From the NCBI GenBank assembly GCA_050049775.1, contig JASFVP010000008.1, positions 1-64,000 of the forward strand: DNA of 64,000 nt. Direction: 5' to 3'. The notes under the pieces were generated by a model. That model was not told where the DNA came from and searched no databases. It saw nothing but the letters and a program-made list of their open reading frames with translations. The DNA comes from JABDQZ01 sp050049775 (GTDB lineage: Bacteria > Pseudomonadota > Gammaproteobacteria > Chromatiales > Chromatiaceae). Of the stretch, positions 55,155 through 64,000 are shown piece after piece (the stretch's first letter is position 1; each line of letters opens with the position of its first letter). Position numbers and translations under genes: made by a program.

Positions 55155-56068
55155 GCTTCCAGAGTTTGTTCCAGTATTTTCCAGACCAGCTCATCAAAAC
55201 TGATGCCGACCGCCCTGGCCGCCATCGGTACCAGGCTGTGGCTGGTCATGCCGGGTACGCTGTTCACTTCAATCAGCCAGGGCTGATCGTTTTCATCGAC
55301 CAGGAAATCCACGCGTCCCCAGCCGCTTGTTCCGGTTGCCTCAAAGGCCTTCAGGGTAAGTTGCTGGAAAGTGCTTTCCTTATCCGCATCCAGACCACAG
55401 GGAATCAGGTACTCGGTCTGGTCCGATTCATACTTGGCCTGATAATCATAAAAACGGTTTGGCGTTTTCAGCCGGATCAACGGCAAGGCCTGCTGACCGA
55501 GAATGGCCGCAGTGTATTCACGCCCGGTCACCCATTTTTCCGCCATCACCAGATTGTCGTAGCTGGCAGCATCGGCCCAGGCCTGACGCAACTGCTCAAC
55601 ATCTTCCACGTAAGCCATGCCGATACTGGAACCTTCATGCACCGGCTTGACAATCAAGGGAAAGCCCAGCTCGATTGCATGTTGCAGATCGGTTTGTTCA
55701 TGCAGCAAGACAAACCCAGGTGTTGGTAGTCCCAACCCCAGCCACACCAGTTTGGTGCGGTACTTGTCCATGCTGATGGCCGAACCCATGACGCCGCTGC
55801 CGGTATACGGCAGGCCGATGGTTTCCAATGCACCCTGGATCACACCGTCCTCACCGCCACGACCATGCAAGACGTTAAAGGCGCGATCAAACCGTTGTGT
55901 CTGCAACACTTCAATCACATCGGCGCCGACATCCACGGCATGCGCGTCGACCTGCTGGCGCAACAGCGCTTCCAGCACAGCATTGCCGCTGATCAACGAG
56001 ATCTCGCGTTCCGCTGCCGTGCCACCCATCAGCACCGCCACCTTGCCGAAGTCCGCCGCGCGACTCAT
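55151..56068 (-). CDS. ddl: D-alanine-D-alanine ligase
   Basis: 305 residues of the ATP-grasp family, matching DdlB in size and place. GGTAAEREISLISGNAVLEAL start, HGRGGEDGVIQG, VKPVHEGSSIGM and the EVNSVPGMTSHSLVP metal/product motif are conserved. Makes the D-Ala-D-Ala dipeptide of murein precursors. It overlaps murB by 4 bases. Confidence 0.97.
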   Translation of the reverse strand: MSRAADFGKVAVLMGGTAAEREISLISGNAVLEALLRQQVDAHAVDVGADVIEVLQTQRFDRAFNVLHGRGGEDGVIQGALETIGLPYTGSGVMGSAISMDKYRTKLVWLGLGLPTPGFVLLHEQTDLQHAIELGFPLIVKPVHEGSSIGMAYVEDVEQLRQAWADAASYDNLVMAEKWVTGREYTAAILGQQALPLIRLKTPNRFYDYQAKYESDQTEYLIPCGLDADKESTFQQLTLKAFEATGTSGWGRVDFLVDENDQPWLIEVNSVPGMTSHSLVPMAARAVGISFDELVWKILEQTLEA

Positions 56069-56946
56069 GCTGCTTTCTCCTCGCCAACGATGCGCACTTC
56101 CGGCTGCAACTCGACACCGGTCTGCTGCAGGACCGTCTGCTGTATCAGCCGGATCAGCTGTTCGATGTCAGCCGCGCTGGCGTCGTCGGTGTTGATGACA
56201 AAATTGGCGTGTTTTTCCGACACGCAGGCGTCACCGATACAATGTCCCTTCAGTCCGCAACTTTCGATCAGCCGCGCGGCATGATCGCCTGGCGGATTGC
56301 GAAAGGTCGAACCACCGCTCGGCAAACCGATCGGCTGGCTGTCGGCGCGCTGCTGCAGCAGCTGACGGATATGCTCCTGCGCCTGTTCAGCATCGCCTTG
56401 TTGCAACCGAAAGTTGGCCGACAGAAACCATTCATCCGCCTCCGGCAGCTCGACCTGACGGTACGCCACAACAAATTCCTCGGGCTGACGCGTGACGATG
56501 TCGCCATGGCGATTGATCATTTCAACCGACTCGACCAGCGGCCAGGTTTCCCCGCCGAAAGAACCCGCGTTCATCGACAGCGCTCCACCGACCGTGCCCG
56601 GTATGCCGGCAAAAAACTCGAGGCCGACCAAGCCCTCGCGCGCCGCATAACGCGCCGCCACCGCACAGCTGACACCGGCTTCGATGCGCAGCGAGGTCGG
56701 ACCGGTCATCAGCATGTCCTTGAGGCAACCCTGGGTATGCACCACGGTGCCGTCAAAACCGCCGTCACGCACCAGCAGGTTACTGCCCAGACCAAGCCAC
56801 AACAGCTTTTCATCGGCTGGCAGGCTGCGCAGAAACTCGACCAGATCATCGGCATCGGCCGGGCGATAAAAATGCCGCGCCGGCCCGCCGACTTTCCAGC
56901 TGGTGTATTTCGCCATGGGCTCCTGTTGTCTCATTTCACCACGCAA
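56065..56946 (-). CDS. murB: UDP-N-acetylenolpyruvoylglucosamine reductase MurB (type II)
   Basis: 293 residues from a TTG at 56946; ATG 56934 is the alternative. The FAD domain has YTSWKVGGPARHF and LGLGSNLLVRDGGF, then GIPGTVGGALSMNAGSFG. Compared with E. coli MurB it lacks the extra loop, as in the shorter type II enzymes. The C-terminal SGGSTFRNPPGD and Glu in ELQPEVRIVG complete the site. Sits between the small candidate gene and ddl. Confidence 0.95.
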   Translation of the reverse strand: MRGEMRQQEPMAKYTSWKVGGPARHFYRPADADDLVEFLRSLPADEKLLWLGLGSNLLVRDGGFDGTVVHTQGCLKDMLMTGPTSLRIEAGVSCAVAARYAAREGLVGLEFFAGIPGTVGGALSMNAGSFGGETWPLVESVEMINRHGDIVTRQPEEFVVAYRQVELPEADEWFLSANFRLQQGDAEQAQEHIRQLLQQRADSQPIGLPSGGSTFRNPPGDHAARLIESCGLKGHCIGDACVSEKHANFVINTDDASAADIEQLIRLIQQTVLQQTGVELQPEVRIVGEEKAA

Positions 56947-56952
56947 CCTGCA

Positions 56953-57123
56953 TCATCCTGTTTTGTCTTCAGACAGTTGCTGTCTGCCAGCCGTGGCCGG
57001 CGCAGCAGCTTTGGGCGGTGCTTCGACCCGGTTCTTGCCGGTCTCCGGCGCCTTGCCCAGCACGGTGCGCAACGATTCGCCACACCCCATATGCAACTGA
57101 CGCATTAATTGTTTTTCAATCAC
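56953..57123 (-). CDS. candidate 56-residue small gene between murC and murB
   Basis: A GTG at 57123, with AGGGAGA placed about seven bases upstream and 12 bases after the murC stop, opens a frame of 56 codons ending TGA at 56953, six bases before the murB TTG. The product begins MIEKQLMRQLHMGCGESL and then is rich in Ala, Pro and Lys, without membrane segments. Codon third positions are mostly G or C, as in neighbouring genes, and it fills an otherwise unusual 189-base gap in a tightly packed operon. No family is recognised; it could be a real small protein or a translated spacer. Confidence 0.5.
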   Translation of the reverse strand: MIEKQLMRQLHMGCGESLRTVLGKAPETGKNRVEAPPKAAAPATAGRQQLSEDKTG

Positions 57124-57135
57124 TCCGCTCTCCCT

Positions 57136-58557
57136 TCAGCCACACAGCTGTTGTACTGTTTTTGCTGCAACTGCGCCGATGTTGCCGGCGCCACTGATCA
57201 ATACGATATCGCCGTCGCTGACCAGACTCAGCAACAGCTCCTGTAGTTCGTTGATGTCATCCAGAAACACCGGCTCGACCTGACCACGCGCACGCACCGC
57301 CTGCACCAGTGAACGACCATCGGCGCCGGCAATCGGCTGTTCACCGGCGGCGTAGACTTCACTGACAATCAGCACATCCACCTGCGACAACACTTTGACG
57401 AAATCGTCAAACTGCTCCTGGGTGCGTGAATAGCGGTGCGGTTGAAACGCCAGCACCAGACGCTTGTCCGGCCAGCCCTGCCGAATCGCCTCGATGGTCG
57501 CGCCCACTTCCTTGGGATGATGGCCATAGTCGTCCACCAGCATGATTTCGCCGTTCGGAATGCGGCAATGTTCACTGACCTGGAAGCGTCGACCGACGCC
57601 TTCAAATTTTTCCAGCGCGGCACAAATCTGTTCGACCGGGATGTTCAGCTCCAGCGCCACCGCAATAGCGGCCAGCGCGTTCAACACATTGTGGCGGCCC
57701 GGCATGTTGAGGCAGATGGAAAACGCCGGCTTGCCTTTGGGCAGCACATCAAATTCGGTTTTAAAACCTTTTTGCTGCACATTGATGGCGCGGATGTCGG
57801 CGTCTTCACTGAGACCATAGGTCGTGACCTGACGACCGATGTCATCGAGAAAGTCACGGATGTTGTCGTCATCCACACACACGATCGCCAGACCATAAAA
57901 AGGCAGGTTATGCAGGAACTGGATGAAGGTCTGGCGCAAGCGTCCGAAGTCACCGTCATACGTCTGCATGTGATCGGCGTCGACATTGGTCACGACCGAC
58001 AGCATTGGCAGCAGATGCAAAAACGATGCGTCACTCTCGTCGGCTTCCGCCACCAGGTAATCACTGTCGCCAAGCTTGGCATGGGTACCGGCCGAATTGA
58101 GACGACCACCGATGACAAAGGTCGGATCCAGACCGGCTTCGGTCAGCAAGCTGGCGATCAGGCTGGTGGTGGTGGTCTTGCCGTGCGTACCGGCAATCGC
58201 AATGCCGTAGCGGAAGCGCATCAGTTCCGCCAGCATTTCGGCGCGGCGCACGACCGGAATACGCAGCAGACGCGCCGCTTCGAGTTCCGGATTTTCCGTA
58301 TCGATCGCGGTCGAAATCACCACCGCATCCACATTGGCGATATTGTCCGCGCTATGACCGATAAAGACCCTGGCGCCGAGTTCTTCAAGTTTCCGGGTTG
58401 CTGCATTGTGCTGCAGGTCAGAACCGCTGACTTCATAACCGAGATTCAGCAACACCTGGGCAATACCGTTCATGCCGACACCGCCAATACCGACAAAATG
58501 AATGCGGCGCACGGTGCCCATTTCGGCGTTGAGCTTGCGTGACGGAGACGGAATCAT
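57136..58557 (-). CDS. murC: UDP-N-acetylmuramate-L-alanine ligase
   Basis: 473 residues. N-terminal Rossmann-like domain (RIHFVGIGGVGMNGIA), central ATP-binding AGTHGKTTTTSL, then EADESDASFL and DDYGHHPKEV. First amino-acid-adding enzyme of murein synthesis. Start overlaps the murG stop by 4 bases. Confidence 0.98.
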   Translation of the reverse strand: MIPSPSRKLNAEMGTVRRIHFVGIGGVGMNGIAQVLLNLGYEVSGSDLQHNAATRKLEELGARVFIGHSADNIANVDAVVISTAIDTENPELEAARLLRIPVVRRAEMLAELMRFRYGIAIAGTHGKTTTTSLIASLLTEAGLDPTFVIGGRLNSAGTHAKLGDSDYLVAEADESDASFLHLLPMLSVVTNVDADHMQTYDGDFGRLRQTFIQFLHNLPFYGLAIVCVDDDNIRDFLDDIGRQVTTYGLSEDADIRAINVQQKGFKTEFDVLPKGKPAFSICLNMPGRHNVLNALAAIAVALELNIPVEQICAALEKFEGVGRRFQVSEHCRIPNGEIMLVDDYGHHPKEVGATIEAIRQGWPDKRLVLAFQPHRYSRTQEQFDDFVKVLSQVDVLIVSEVYAAGEQPIAGADGRSLVQAVRARGQVEPVFLDDINELQELLLSLVSDGDIVLISGAGNIGAVAAKTVQQLCG

Positions 58558-59633
58558 AACGCCACCTCCTCGCAGGCATCGGCGATGATGCGACTGGAAT
58601 CGACCACCGCCAGTGAGCGCGCCGCCTGCGCCATGGCCAGCAAACGCGGCTTGTCTTGCAGCAGTTGTTGCAACTGGGCTGCCAGACTGTCGGCCGTGAG
58701 TTCAGCCTGCGGCATGAGCAGAGCCGCCTGTTGCTGCACCAGGAAAGCCGCATTTTTGGTCTGGTGATCATCCACCGCATGTGGGTAAGGCACCAGCAAT
58801 GAAGCGACGCCCGCAGCGGTCAATTCAGAAACGGTCAAGGCGCCGCTGCGGCACACCACCAGATCCGCCCAGGCATAGGCCGCCGCCATGTCTTCAATAA
58901 ATTCGGTCACTTCCGCCGACACGCCATGTTGCGCATAACTCTTTTCAGTCTGTGCCGCCTTGTCGCGACCGGCCTGATGACGCACCTGTGGTCGTTCGCT
59001 GCCTGCCGTAAATTTTGCCAGCGCTGCCGGCAACAGTTCGTTAAGCGCCTGCGCACCCAGTGAACCGCCCAACACCAGCAGACGCACAGGACCGGTATGT
59101 TGCGCCAGTCGCTGTTGCGGTTCAGCCAGAGCACAGATTTCCGCACGCACCGGATTGCCGGAAACCACCGCGCCACGTTCTGCCGCAAAGCTGCCGGGGA
59201 AGGCTTCAAACACCCGCTTGGCGATTTTGGCCAGCCACTGATTGGTCATGCCCGGCACGGTATTCTGTTCCTGGATCACCAGCGGCCGACCCAGCAGCCG
59301 CGCCACAAGACCACCCGGTCCGGAAACAAAACCACCCATGCCCAGCACCACGTCCGGCTTTCGATTGCGGATCACACTGGCCGCCTGGAACATGGCGCGC
59401 AGCAACTGCAACGGCATCAGCAGCTTTCTGAGCAAACCCTTGCCTCGCATACCCTGAATACTGACCCACTCCATCGCTATACCTTGTTGCGGAATCACGC
59501 GTGCCTCAAAACTGTTGCGCGTACCCAGCCAGAAAACTTCCCAGCCGCGTTGCTGCATTTCGGTCGCCACTGCCAGCGCCGGAAATACATGTCCGCCGGT
59601 GCCGCCTGCCATGACCATCATGCGACCTGCCAT
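58554..59633 (-). CDS. murG: undecaprenyldiphospho-muramoylpentapeptide beta-N-acetylglucosaminyltransferase MurG
   Basis: 359 residues of the GT28 family. Glycine loops MAGGTGGHVFPALAVA and LGGSLGAQALNELL, plus CRSGALTVSELTAAG at the UDP site. Adds GlcNAc to lipid I to give lipid II on the inner face of the membrane. It overlaps ftsW by 16 bases. Confidence 0.98.
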   Translation of the reverse strand: MAGRMMVMAGGTGGHVFPALAVATEMQQRGWEVFWLGTRNSFEARVIPQQGIAMEWVSIQGMRGKGLLRKLLMPLQLLRAMFQAASVIRNRKPDVVLGMGGFVSGPGGLVARLLGRPLVIQEQNTVPGMTNQWLAKIAKRVFEAFPGSFAAERGAVVSGNPVRAEICALAEPQQRLAQHTGPVRLLVLGGSLGAQALNELLPAALAKFTAGSERPQVRHQAGRDKAAQTEKSYAQHGVSAEVTEFIEDMAAAYAWADLVVCRSGALTVSELTAAGVASLLVPYPHAVDDHQTKNAAFLVQQQAALLMPQAELTADSLAAQLQQLLQDKPRLLAMAQAARSLAVVDSSRIIADACEEVAL

Positions 59634-60811
59634 GACTTCTTACCCTTGTTTTGCTGCGCCAGCTGGCGGTTTTCAAAATCGATACGCAACAACATTGCCA
59701 GCATCAGACAGGCAACGATGATGCTGTTGCCGCCATAACTCATGAATGGCAGCGTGATGCCTTTGGTCGGCAACAGGCCGACATTGACACCAACATTGAC
59801 GAAAGCCTGGAAGCCGATCCAGATGGCAAGGCCAAACGCGACATAGGCGGCAAAACGCCGGCCCTGTTGCATCGACACACTGCCGATTTTGAAGGCGCGC
59901 CACACCAGCAACGACAGCAACATGATCAGCAACACACTGCCGAACAGGCCAAACTCTTCACCAATCACCGCCATGAGAAAATCGGTATGCGCCTCCGGCA
60001 GATAAAACTGTTTCTGGATACCGTTGCCGAGGCCGACACCAAACCATTCGCCGCGGCCAAACGCGATCAAGGCCTGCGCCAACTGGTAACCACTGCCATT
60101 AACGTCCGCCCACGGATCGAGGAAACCGGTGATGCGTGCCATGCGATAGGGCGAGACGTACACCAGCATACCCAGCGAGCTGCCAACCAGGGTCAGCAAG
60201 GCGATGAACTGCCACAACTGTGCACCACCGAGAAACAGCATGCCGAGCGCCGTGACCAGCAACACCGTGGTGGTGCCGAAGTCCGGCTGCGCCATGATCA
60301 GCGCACAGGCGATACCGAGCAACAGCATCGGGTTGATAAAGCCCCTGACGCTGTGGCACACCTCAACATGGCGACGCACCAGATACCCGGCCAGATACAG
60401 CACCATGAACAGTTTCATGAATTCGGAACTTTGCAGATTGAACATACCCAGTGGGATCCAGCGCGTCGCGCCGTTGGCGCTGCGGCCGATGCCCGGCACC
60501 AATACCAGCAGCAGCAACACCAGACCGAGCACATACAGATAAGCACTGTAACGTTGCCATTGCGCGGTCGGGATGCGCAGCACCAGCAGGCCAGCCGCGA
60601 GTCCCAGCCCGATGGTGAACAGATGCCGCCAGCTGTAATAAAACGGCATGCCGATGCGATCGCCCAGATGCAGTGACGCAGAAGTCACCATCACCAGGCC
60701 CCAGGCCAGCAGGAACACACCAATGGTCAGCAGCAAAGCGTCAAACGGCAAGGCATTGTCGCTGTGTGTACGGCGCATAGCGGCTGCCTGGGGTTGCATG
60801 ACGGCGCTCAT
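59618..60811 (-). CDS. ftsW: septal peptidoglycan glycosyltransferase FtsW
   Basis: 397 residues, about ten transmembrane helices of the SEDS family. Catalytic-region Asp in the loop near PWADVNGSGYQLAQALIAFG and the C-terminal LLPTKGITLPFMSYGGNS signature. FtsW polymerises lipid II with FtsI in septal synthesis. Overlaps murD by 4 bases. Confidence 0.97.
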   Translation of the reverse strand: MSAVMQPQAAAMRRTHSDNALPFDALLLTIGVFLLAWGLVMVTSASLHLGDRIGMPFYYSWRHLFTIGLGLAAGLLVLRIPTAQWQRYSAYLYVLGLVLLLLVLVPGIGRSANGATRWIPLGMFNLQSSEFMKLFMVLYLAGYLVRRHVEVCHSVRGFINPMLLLGIACALIMAQPDFGTTTVLLVTALGMLFLGGAQLWQFIALLTLVGSSLGMLVYVSPYRMARITGFLDPWADVNGSGYQLAQALIAFGRGEWFGVGLGNGIQKQFYLPEAHTDFLMAVIGEEFGLFGSVLLIMLLSLLVWRAFKIGSVSMQQGRRFAAYVAFGLAIWIGFQAFVNVGVNVGLLPTKGITLPFMSYGGNSIIVACLMLAMLLRIDFENRQLAQQNKGKKSWQVA

Positions 60812-62190
60812 GACAGCAACCTCCGGACCGCCGCGACGAACTGCTCACCGCGATGTTCAAAATTGTTAAACATGTCGAAGCTGGCGCAGGCCGGCGACAA
60901 CAGCACCCGATCCCCCGCTAATGCCGCCTGGCGCGCGACATCGACGGCCGCATCCAGGTTGGTGGCGCGATAGCTTGGCACTTCTTCCGGCAGGATTTCC
61001 GCAATCAGGTCGGCATCACGACCGATCAGCACTACGGCACGGCAATACTGGCGCACCGCTGGTGTCAGCTCGGTGAAATCGGCATCCTTGCATTCGCCGC
61101 CAAGAATGATCACCGTTTTGCCCGTGCCTTCACCGGCAAAACCGCGCAGCGCCGCTATGCTGGCGCCAACATTGGTTGCCTTGGAATCGTTGTACCAGCT
61201 GACGCCGCCGATCTCGGCGATGAACTGGGTGCGATGCGGTAGACCGCCAAACTGTTGCAAGGCCGTCAACATGGCCGTCAGCGGCAAACCGGATGCCTCG
61301 CCAAGCGCCAATGCCGCCAGCGCATTGGCCAGGTTGTGGGAACCGGCCAGGCGCAAATCAGCCACCGGACATATTTTTTCCCGCCCCTTGCAAATCCAGC
61401 CGCGCCCTTGCTCACGGCAGACGCCATACACATTGTCCGCCGCTGGCGCCGACAAGGTAAAACCGATCGATGCACCCGCCACCGGCATACCGGACACCAG
61501 CTCGTCATCGAGGTTGACCACCGCAACCTTTGCCTGGCGAAAAATTTGCGCCTTGACCGCCGCATACTGCACAAGACTGTCGTAGCGATCCATATGATCT
61601 TCGGAAACGTTCAATACGGTGGCCGCCACCGGCTGCAACGAGTAAAGGGTTTCCAGCTGAAAGCTTGATAACTCCAGCACATAGAGTTGTACAGCATCAT
61701 CGAGCAGTTCCAGCGCCGGGATGCCGATGTTGCCACCGACCGCCACCTTGATATTCGCGGCTTGCGCCATTTCACCGACCAGGGTGGTGACCGTGCTTTT
61801 ACCGTTGGAGCCGGTAATCGCCACCACCGGTGCCTGGGCGTATTGTGCAAACAGTTCGATGTCACCGACCACCGACACACCACGCTGCAGCGCCTGCTGG
61901 ATCTCCGGTGTTTGCAGGCTGACGCCGGGGCTGACAATGATCTGCTCGGCCGCAGCAAACGCCTGCTCATCAAAACCACCAAGGAAACGCGCCACGTCCG
62001 GATAGTTCTGCTTGAGTTCATCAAGTACTGATGGCAGATCACGCGTATCGGTCACGGCCAATGAACTGGCGCCTTGTGCAGACAAAAAGCGCACCACTGA
62101 CATGCCGGTCTTGCCCAGACCGACAATCAGAATCTTCTGTGCCAGTTGACGCTGCTCGTCTGTCATGATGTTTACTGCCAACGCTCCCAT
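60808..62190 (-). CDS. murD: UDP-N-acetylmuramoyl-L-alanine-D-glutamate ligase
   Basis: 460 residues from ATG 62190, one base after the mraY stop; an ATG eight codons in (62166) is possible. Rossmann start ILIVGLGKTGMSVVRFL, ATP loop AITGSNGKSTVTTL, LNVSEDHMDRY and WYNDSKATNVGAS. Adds D-glutamate to the stem peptide. Confidence 0.97.
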   Translation of the reverse strand: MGALAVNIMTDEQRQLAQKILIVGLGKTGMSVVRFLSAQGASSLAVTDTRDLPSVLDELKQNYPDVARFLGGFDEQAFAAAEQIIVSPGVSLQTPEIQQALQRGVSVVGDIELFAQYAQAPVVAITGSNGKSTVTTLVGEMAQAANIKVAVGGNIGIPALELLDDAVQLYVLELSSFQLETLYSLQPVAATVLNVSEDHMDRYDSLVQYAAVKAQIFRQAKVAVVNLDDELVSGMPVAGASIGFTLSAPAADNVYGVCREQGRGWICKGREKICPVADLRLAGSHNLANALAALALGEASGLPLTAMLTALQQFGGLPHRTQFIAEIGGVSWYNDSKATNVGASIAALRGFAGEGTGKTVIILGGECKDADFTELTPAVRQYCRAVVLIGRDADLIAEILPEEVPSYRATNLDAAVDVARQAALAGDRVLLSPACASFDMFNNFEHRGEQFVAAVRRLLS

Positions 62191-62191
62191 T

Positions 62192-63274
62192 TCAACGTAT
62201 TTTCAGACTGGCCAACCCGACCAGTACCAGTATCACGGTGATGATCCAGAAACGCACAATCACGCGCGGCTCCGGCCAGCCTTTCAATTCAAAATGATGA
62301 TGCAACGGCGCCATGCGAAAGATGCGTTTGCCGGTCAGTTTGAACGAGGCCACCTGCAGGATGACCGAAACAGTTTCCATGACAAACACGCCACCCATGA
62401 TGAACAGGACCAGTTCCTGGCGTACACAGACCGCCACCACACCCAGCGCCGCACCGAGTGCGAGTGCGCCGACATCACCCATGAATACGGAAGCCGGATA
62501 GGTGTTGAACCAGAGAAAGCCCAGGCCGGCGCCGACAATGGCCGCGCAAAACACCGCCAGTTCACCAACACCCGGCAGGTAATCCAGCAGCAGATAGGAA
62601 GCGATCTGCGAATGACCGCTGACATAGGCAAACAGGCCGAGCGCTCCACCCACCAGTACGGTCGGCATGATCGCCAGGCCATCGAGACCGTCGGTCAGGT
62701 TGACGGCATTCGACGAACCGACGATCACCAGGTAAGCCACCAGCACAAACCAGGGACCCAGAGCGAATGTCCAGTCCTTGACGAAGGGTATCAGCATTTG
62801 TGTTTCTGCCGGTGCGCTCGCCGTCACATACAGGAAAATTGCCGCCAGCAAACCGCCCAGTGATTGCCAGAAATACTTGTAACGCGCGATCAGGCCTTTC
62901 GGGTCCTTGTGCACCAGTTTCTTGTAATCGTCGACCCAGCCGACCAAACCGAACAGTAGAGTGGTCAACAACGCCACCCAGGTATAACGGTTTTCCAGAT
63001 CCCCCCACAGTAGGGTGGCAACGGCAATCGCCACCAGAATCAGGGCGCCGCCCATGGTCGGGGTGCCGGCTTTGGAAAAATGCGACTCCGGGCCGTCATC
63101 GCGTACGGTCTGGCCAATCTTGTAAGTCGACAGTCGACGGATCATCGGCGGGCCGACAATAAAGGAGATCATCAAAGCGGTCAGCACCGCCAGCACCGAG
63201 CGCAGCGTCAGGTAACGGAACACACCGAAACCGGAATCAAACTGGGTCAGATAGTCGGCCAGCCAGATCAGCAT
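62192..63274 (-). CDS. mraY: phospho-N-acetylmuramoyl-pentapeptide transferase MraY
   Basis: 360 residues with ten transmembrane helices. Mg-binding Asp pair in VGWVDDYKK, NLTDGLDGLAIMPT and the HHHFELKGWPE loop that are diagnostic of MraY. Transfers phospho-MurNAc-pentapeptide to undecaprenyl phosphate to form lipid I. Start overlaps the end of murF by 7 bases. Confidence 0.98.
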   Translation of the reverse strand: MLIWLADYLTQFDSGFGVFRYLTLRSVLAVLTALMISFIVGPPMIRRLSTYKIGQTVRDDGPESHFSKAGTPTMGGALILVAIAVATLLWGDLENRYTWVALLTTLLFGLVGWVDDYKKLVHKDPKGLIARYKYFWQSLGGLLAAIFLYVTASAPAETQMLIPFVKDWTFALGPWFVLVAYLVIVGSSNAVNLTDGLDGLAIMPTVLVGGALGLFAYVSGHSQIASYLLLDYLPGVGELAVFCAAIVGAGLGFLWFNTYPASVFMGDVGALALGAALGVVAVCVRQELVLFIMGGVFVMETVSVILQVASFKLTGKRIFRMAPLHHHFELKGWPEPRVIVRFWIITVILVLVGLASLKIR

Positions 63275-64000
63275 GACACAGCCTCCTGCGCCAGCAGCGC
63301 CTGCACCACCCGTTCCATGGCGGCACTGCGTGAACCCTTGATCAACAGCACATCACCGGTGCCGGTTTGCATCAGCTCATCGATTAACTGCCTCTGTGAG
63401 TCAAAGTGCCTGGTCACGCCAGTGAACTGCTCACTCGCCTGACGGCTCAGCTGGCCGCAGCTGTACAAGGCATCCAGGCCGGCCAGGCTGGCGGCGCGGC
63501 CGATGTCGGCGTGCAATTGTGCCGCACTGTCGCCCAGCTCGGCCAGATCGCCAAGCACCAGAATCCTTCGACCCGGCGCTGTTTTCAGCACATCAATCGC
63601 CACCTGCACCGAATCGGGATTGGCATTGTAGGTATCATCCACCAGCACCTGGCCATTCGCACCGGCACGTGGACACAAACGCCCCGCAACCGGCTTGAGT
63701 CCGGCCAGGGCTTTGGCAATGATGGCCAAATCCACATCCAGACAACGTGCTGCGGTAATCGCGGCCAGTGCATTCATGCGATTATGCGCACCGGCCAGTT
63801 GCAGTTCGATGGCTTGTTGCTCGCCAGTGTTTTTTTCCAGCACATCAAAACAGGCGACAAAGCCGTTGTCGTGCCACTGCAAACGATAACTGTCTTGCGG
63901 ACTGTGATAGTCGGCTCCATCAGTGGTACCGAAAGTGAGACTGTTTATGGCATCAGCCAGCTCCTGCCACAAACCAACCCAGCGGCTGTCGGCATTGAAA
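63268..64000 (-). CDS. murF: UDP-N-acetylmuramoyl-tripeptide-D-Ala-D-Ala ligase MurF (partial, 5' end outside window)
   Basis: The C-terminal 243 or so codons are present; the frame stays open to the right edge (FNADSRWVGLWQEL just inside), so the start and ATP-binding P-loop are outside. Seen are GAHNRMNALAAITAARCL, VDDTYNANPDSVQ, LGDLAELGDSAAQLH and LIKGSRSAAMERVV, the usual MurF C-terminal series. It adds D-Ala-D-Ala to UDP-MurNAc-tripeptide. Confidence 0.97.
   Translation of the reverse strand, partial: FNADSRWVGLWQELADAINSLTFGTTDGADYHSPQDSYRLQWHDNGFVACFDVLEKNTGEQQAIELQLAGAHNRMNALAAITAARCLDVDLAIIAKALAGLKPVAGRLCPRAGANGQVLVDDTYNANPDSVQVAIDVLKTAPGRRILVLGDLAELGDSAAQLHADIGRAASLAGLDALYSCGQLSRQASEQFTGVTRHFDSQRQLIDELMQTGTGDVLLIKGSRSAAMERVVQALLAQEAVSC

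Noticed and set aside
57436..58542. Plus-strand open frame of 368 codons
   Set aside because: Antisense to murC; His/Gln/Arg-rich shadow translation.
59651..60676. Plus-strand open frame of 341 codons
   Set aside because: Antisense to ftsW; no hydrophobic pattern or known motif.

Overview
The window is a chromosomal segment of a gammaproteobacterium. The evidence is the full dcw (division and cell wall) cluster, the ZapD/YacG/CoaE block, type IV pilus genes next to that block, divergent rluD/bamD, and a DciA helicase loader beside lpxC. DciA together with an M23 peptidase sits where enterobacteria carry secM, so this is not an enterobacterium; a free-living lineage of the Chromatiales/Pseudomonas-like grade is likely, but I cannot name the genus. 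Base composition is moderately GC-rich, except for a visibly A+T-richer stretch at about 18.4-22.9 kb. No rRNA, tRNA, CRISPR array, insertion sequence or phage gene was seen.

Layout. (1) 1-4.1 kb: a signalling group, with a Ser/Thr kinase-HDOD-GAF protein (cut by the left edge), a divergent FHA protein with a C-terminal membrane anchor, and an HD-GYP protein. (2) 4.1-6.7 kb: clpB, with a candidate heat-shock promoter. (3) 6.8-25.1 kb: an accessory glycan/glycolipid island. It holds three large GT-C-like membrane proteins (two are paralogues with C-terminal TPR regions that bracket the island), two polyprenyl-phosphate-type GT2 enzymes, a GtrA flippase, a small SMR/ArnE-like protein, a WecE-like sugar aminotransferase, a hexapeptide acyltransferase, a methyltransferase, a radical SAM protein, and an acyl-handling set (GMC oxidoreductase with a Tat/PAN small subunit, PuuC-like aldehyde dehydrogenase, ANL ligase, acyl carrier protein). 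(4) 25.1-33.6 kb: housekeeping genes: PlsC-like acyltransferase, def, a GcvR-like ACT protein, pgeF, rluD, bamD, glnB, nadE, sucD and sucC. (5) 33.7-42.1 kb: type IV pilus genes pilS, pilR, a sigma-54 promoter, pilA, a second pilin, pilB, pilC, pilD. (6) 42.1-46.4 kb: coaE, zapD, yacG, a small membrane protein, a Nudix-ThiE fusion, argJ. (7) 46.4-64 kb: secA, M23 peptidase, dciA, lpxC, then the dcw cluster on the minus strand (murF, mraY, murD, ftsW, murG, murC, a candidate 56-residue small gene, murB, ddl, ftsQ, ftsA, ftsZ in order of transcription), cut by the right edge inside murF.

How the parts may work together. The island looks like two parallel 'polyprenyl-P-sugar synthase + flippase + GT-C transferase' trios combined with amino-sugar synthesis and an ACP-dependent acyl supply. 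The inferred product is an acylated amino-sugar (or related) decoration added outside the inner membrane. The acceptor (lipid, O-antigen, pilin or other) cannot be read from the sequence. The pilus genes encode a complete core of regulators, pilins, assembly ATPase, platform and prepilin peptidase. The right third is a nearly continuous murein-synthesis and division operon with many 4-base overlaps.
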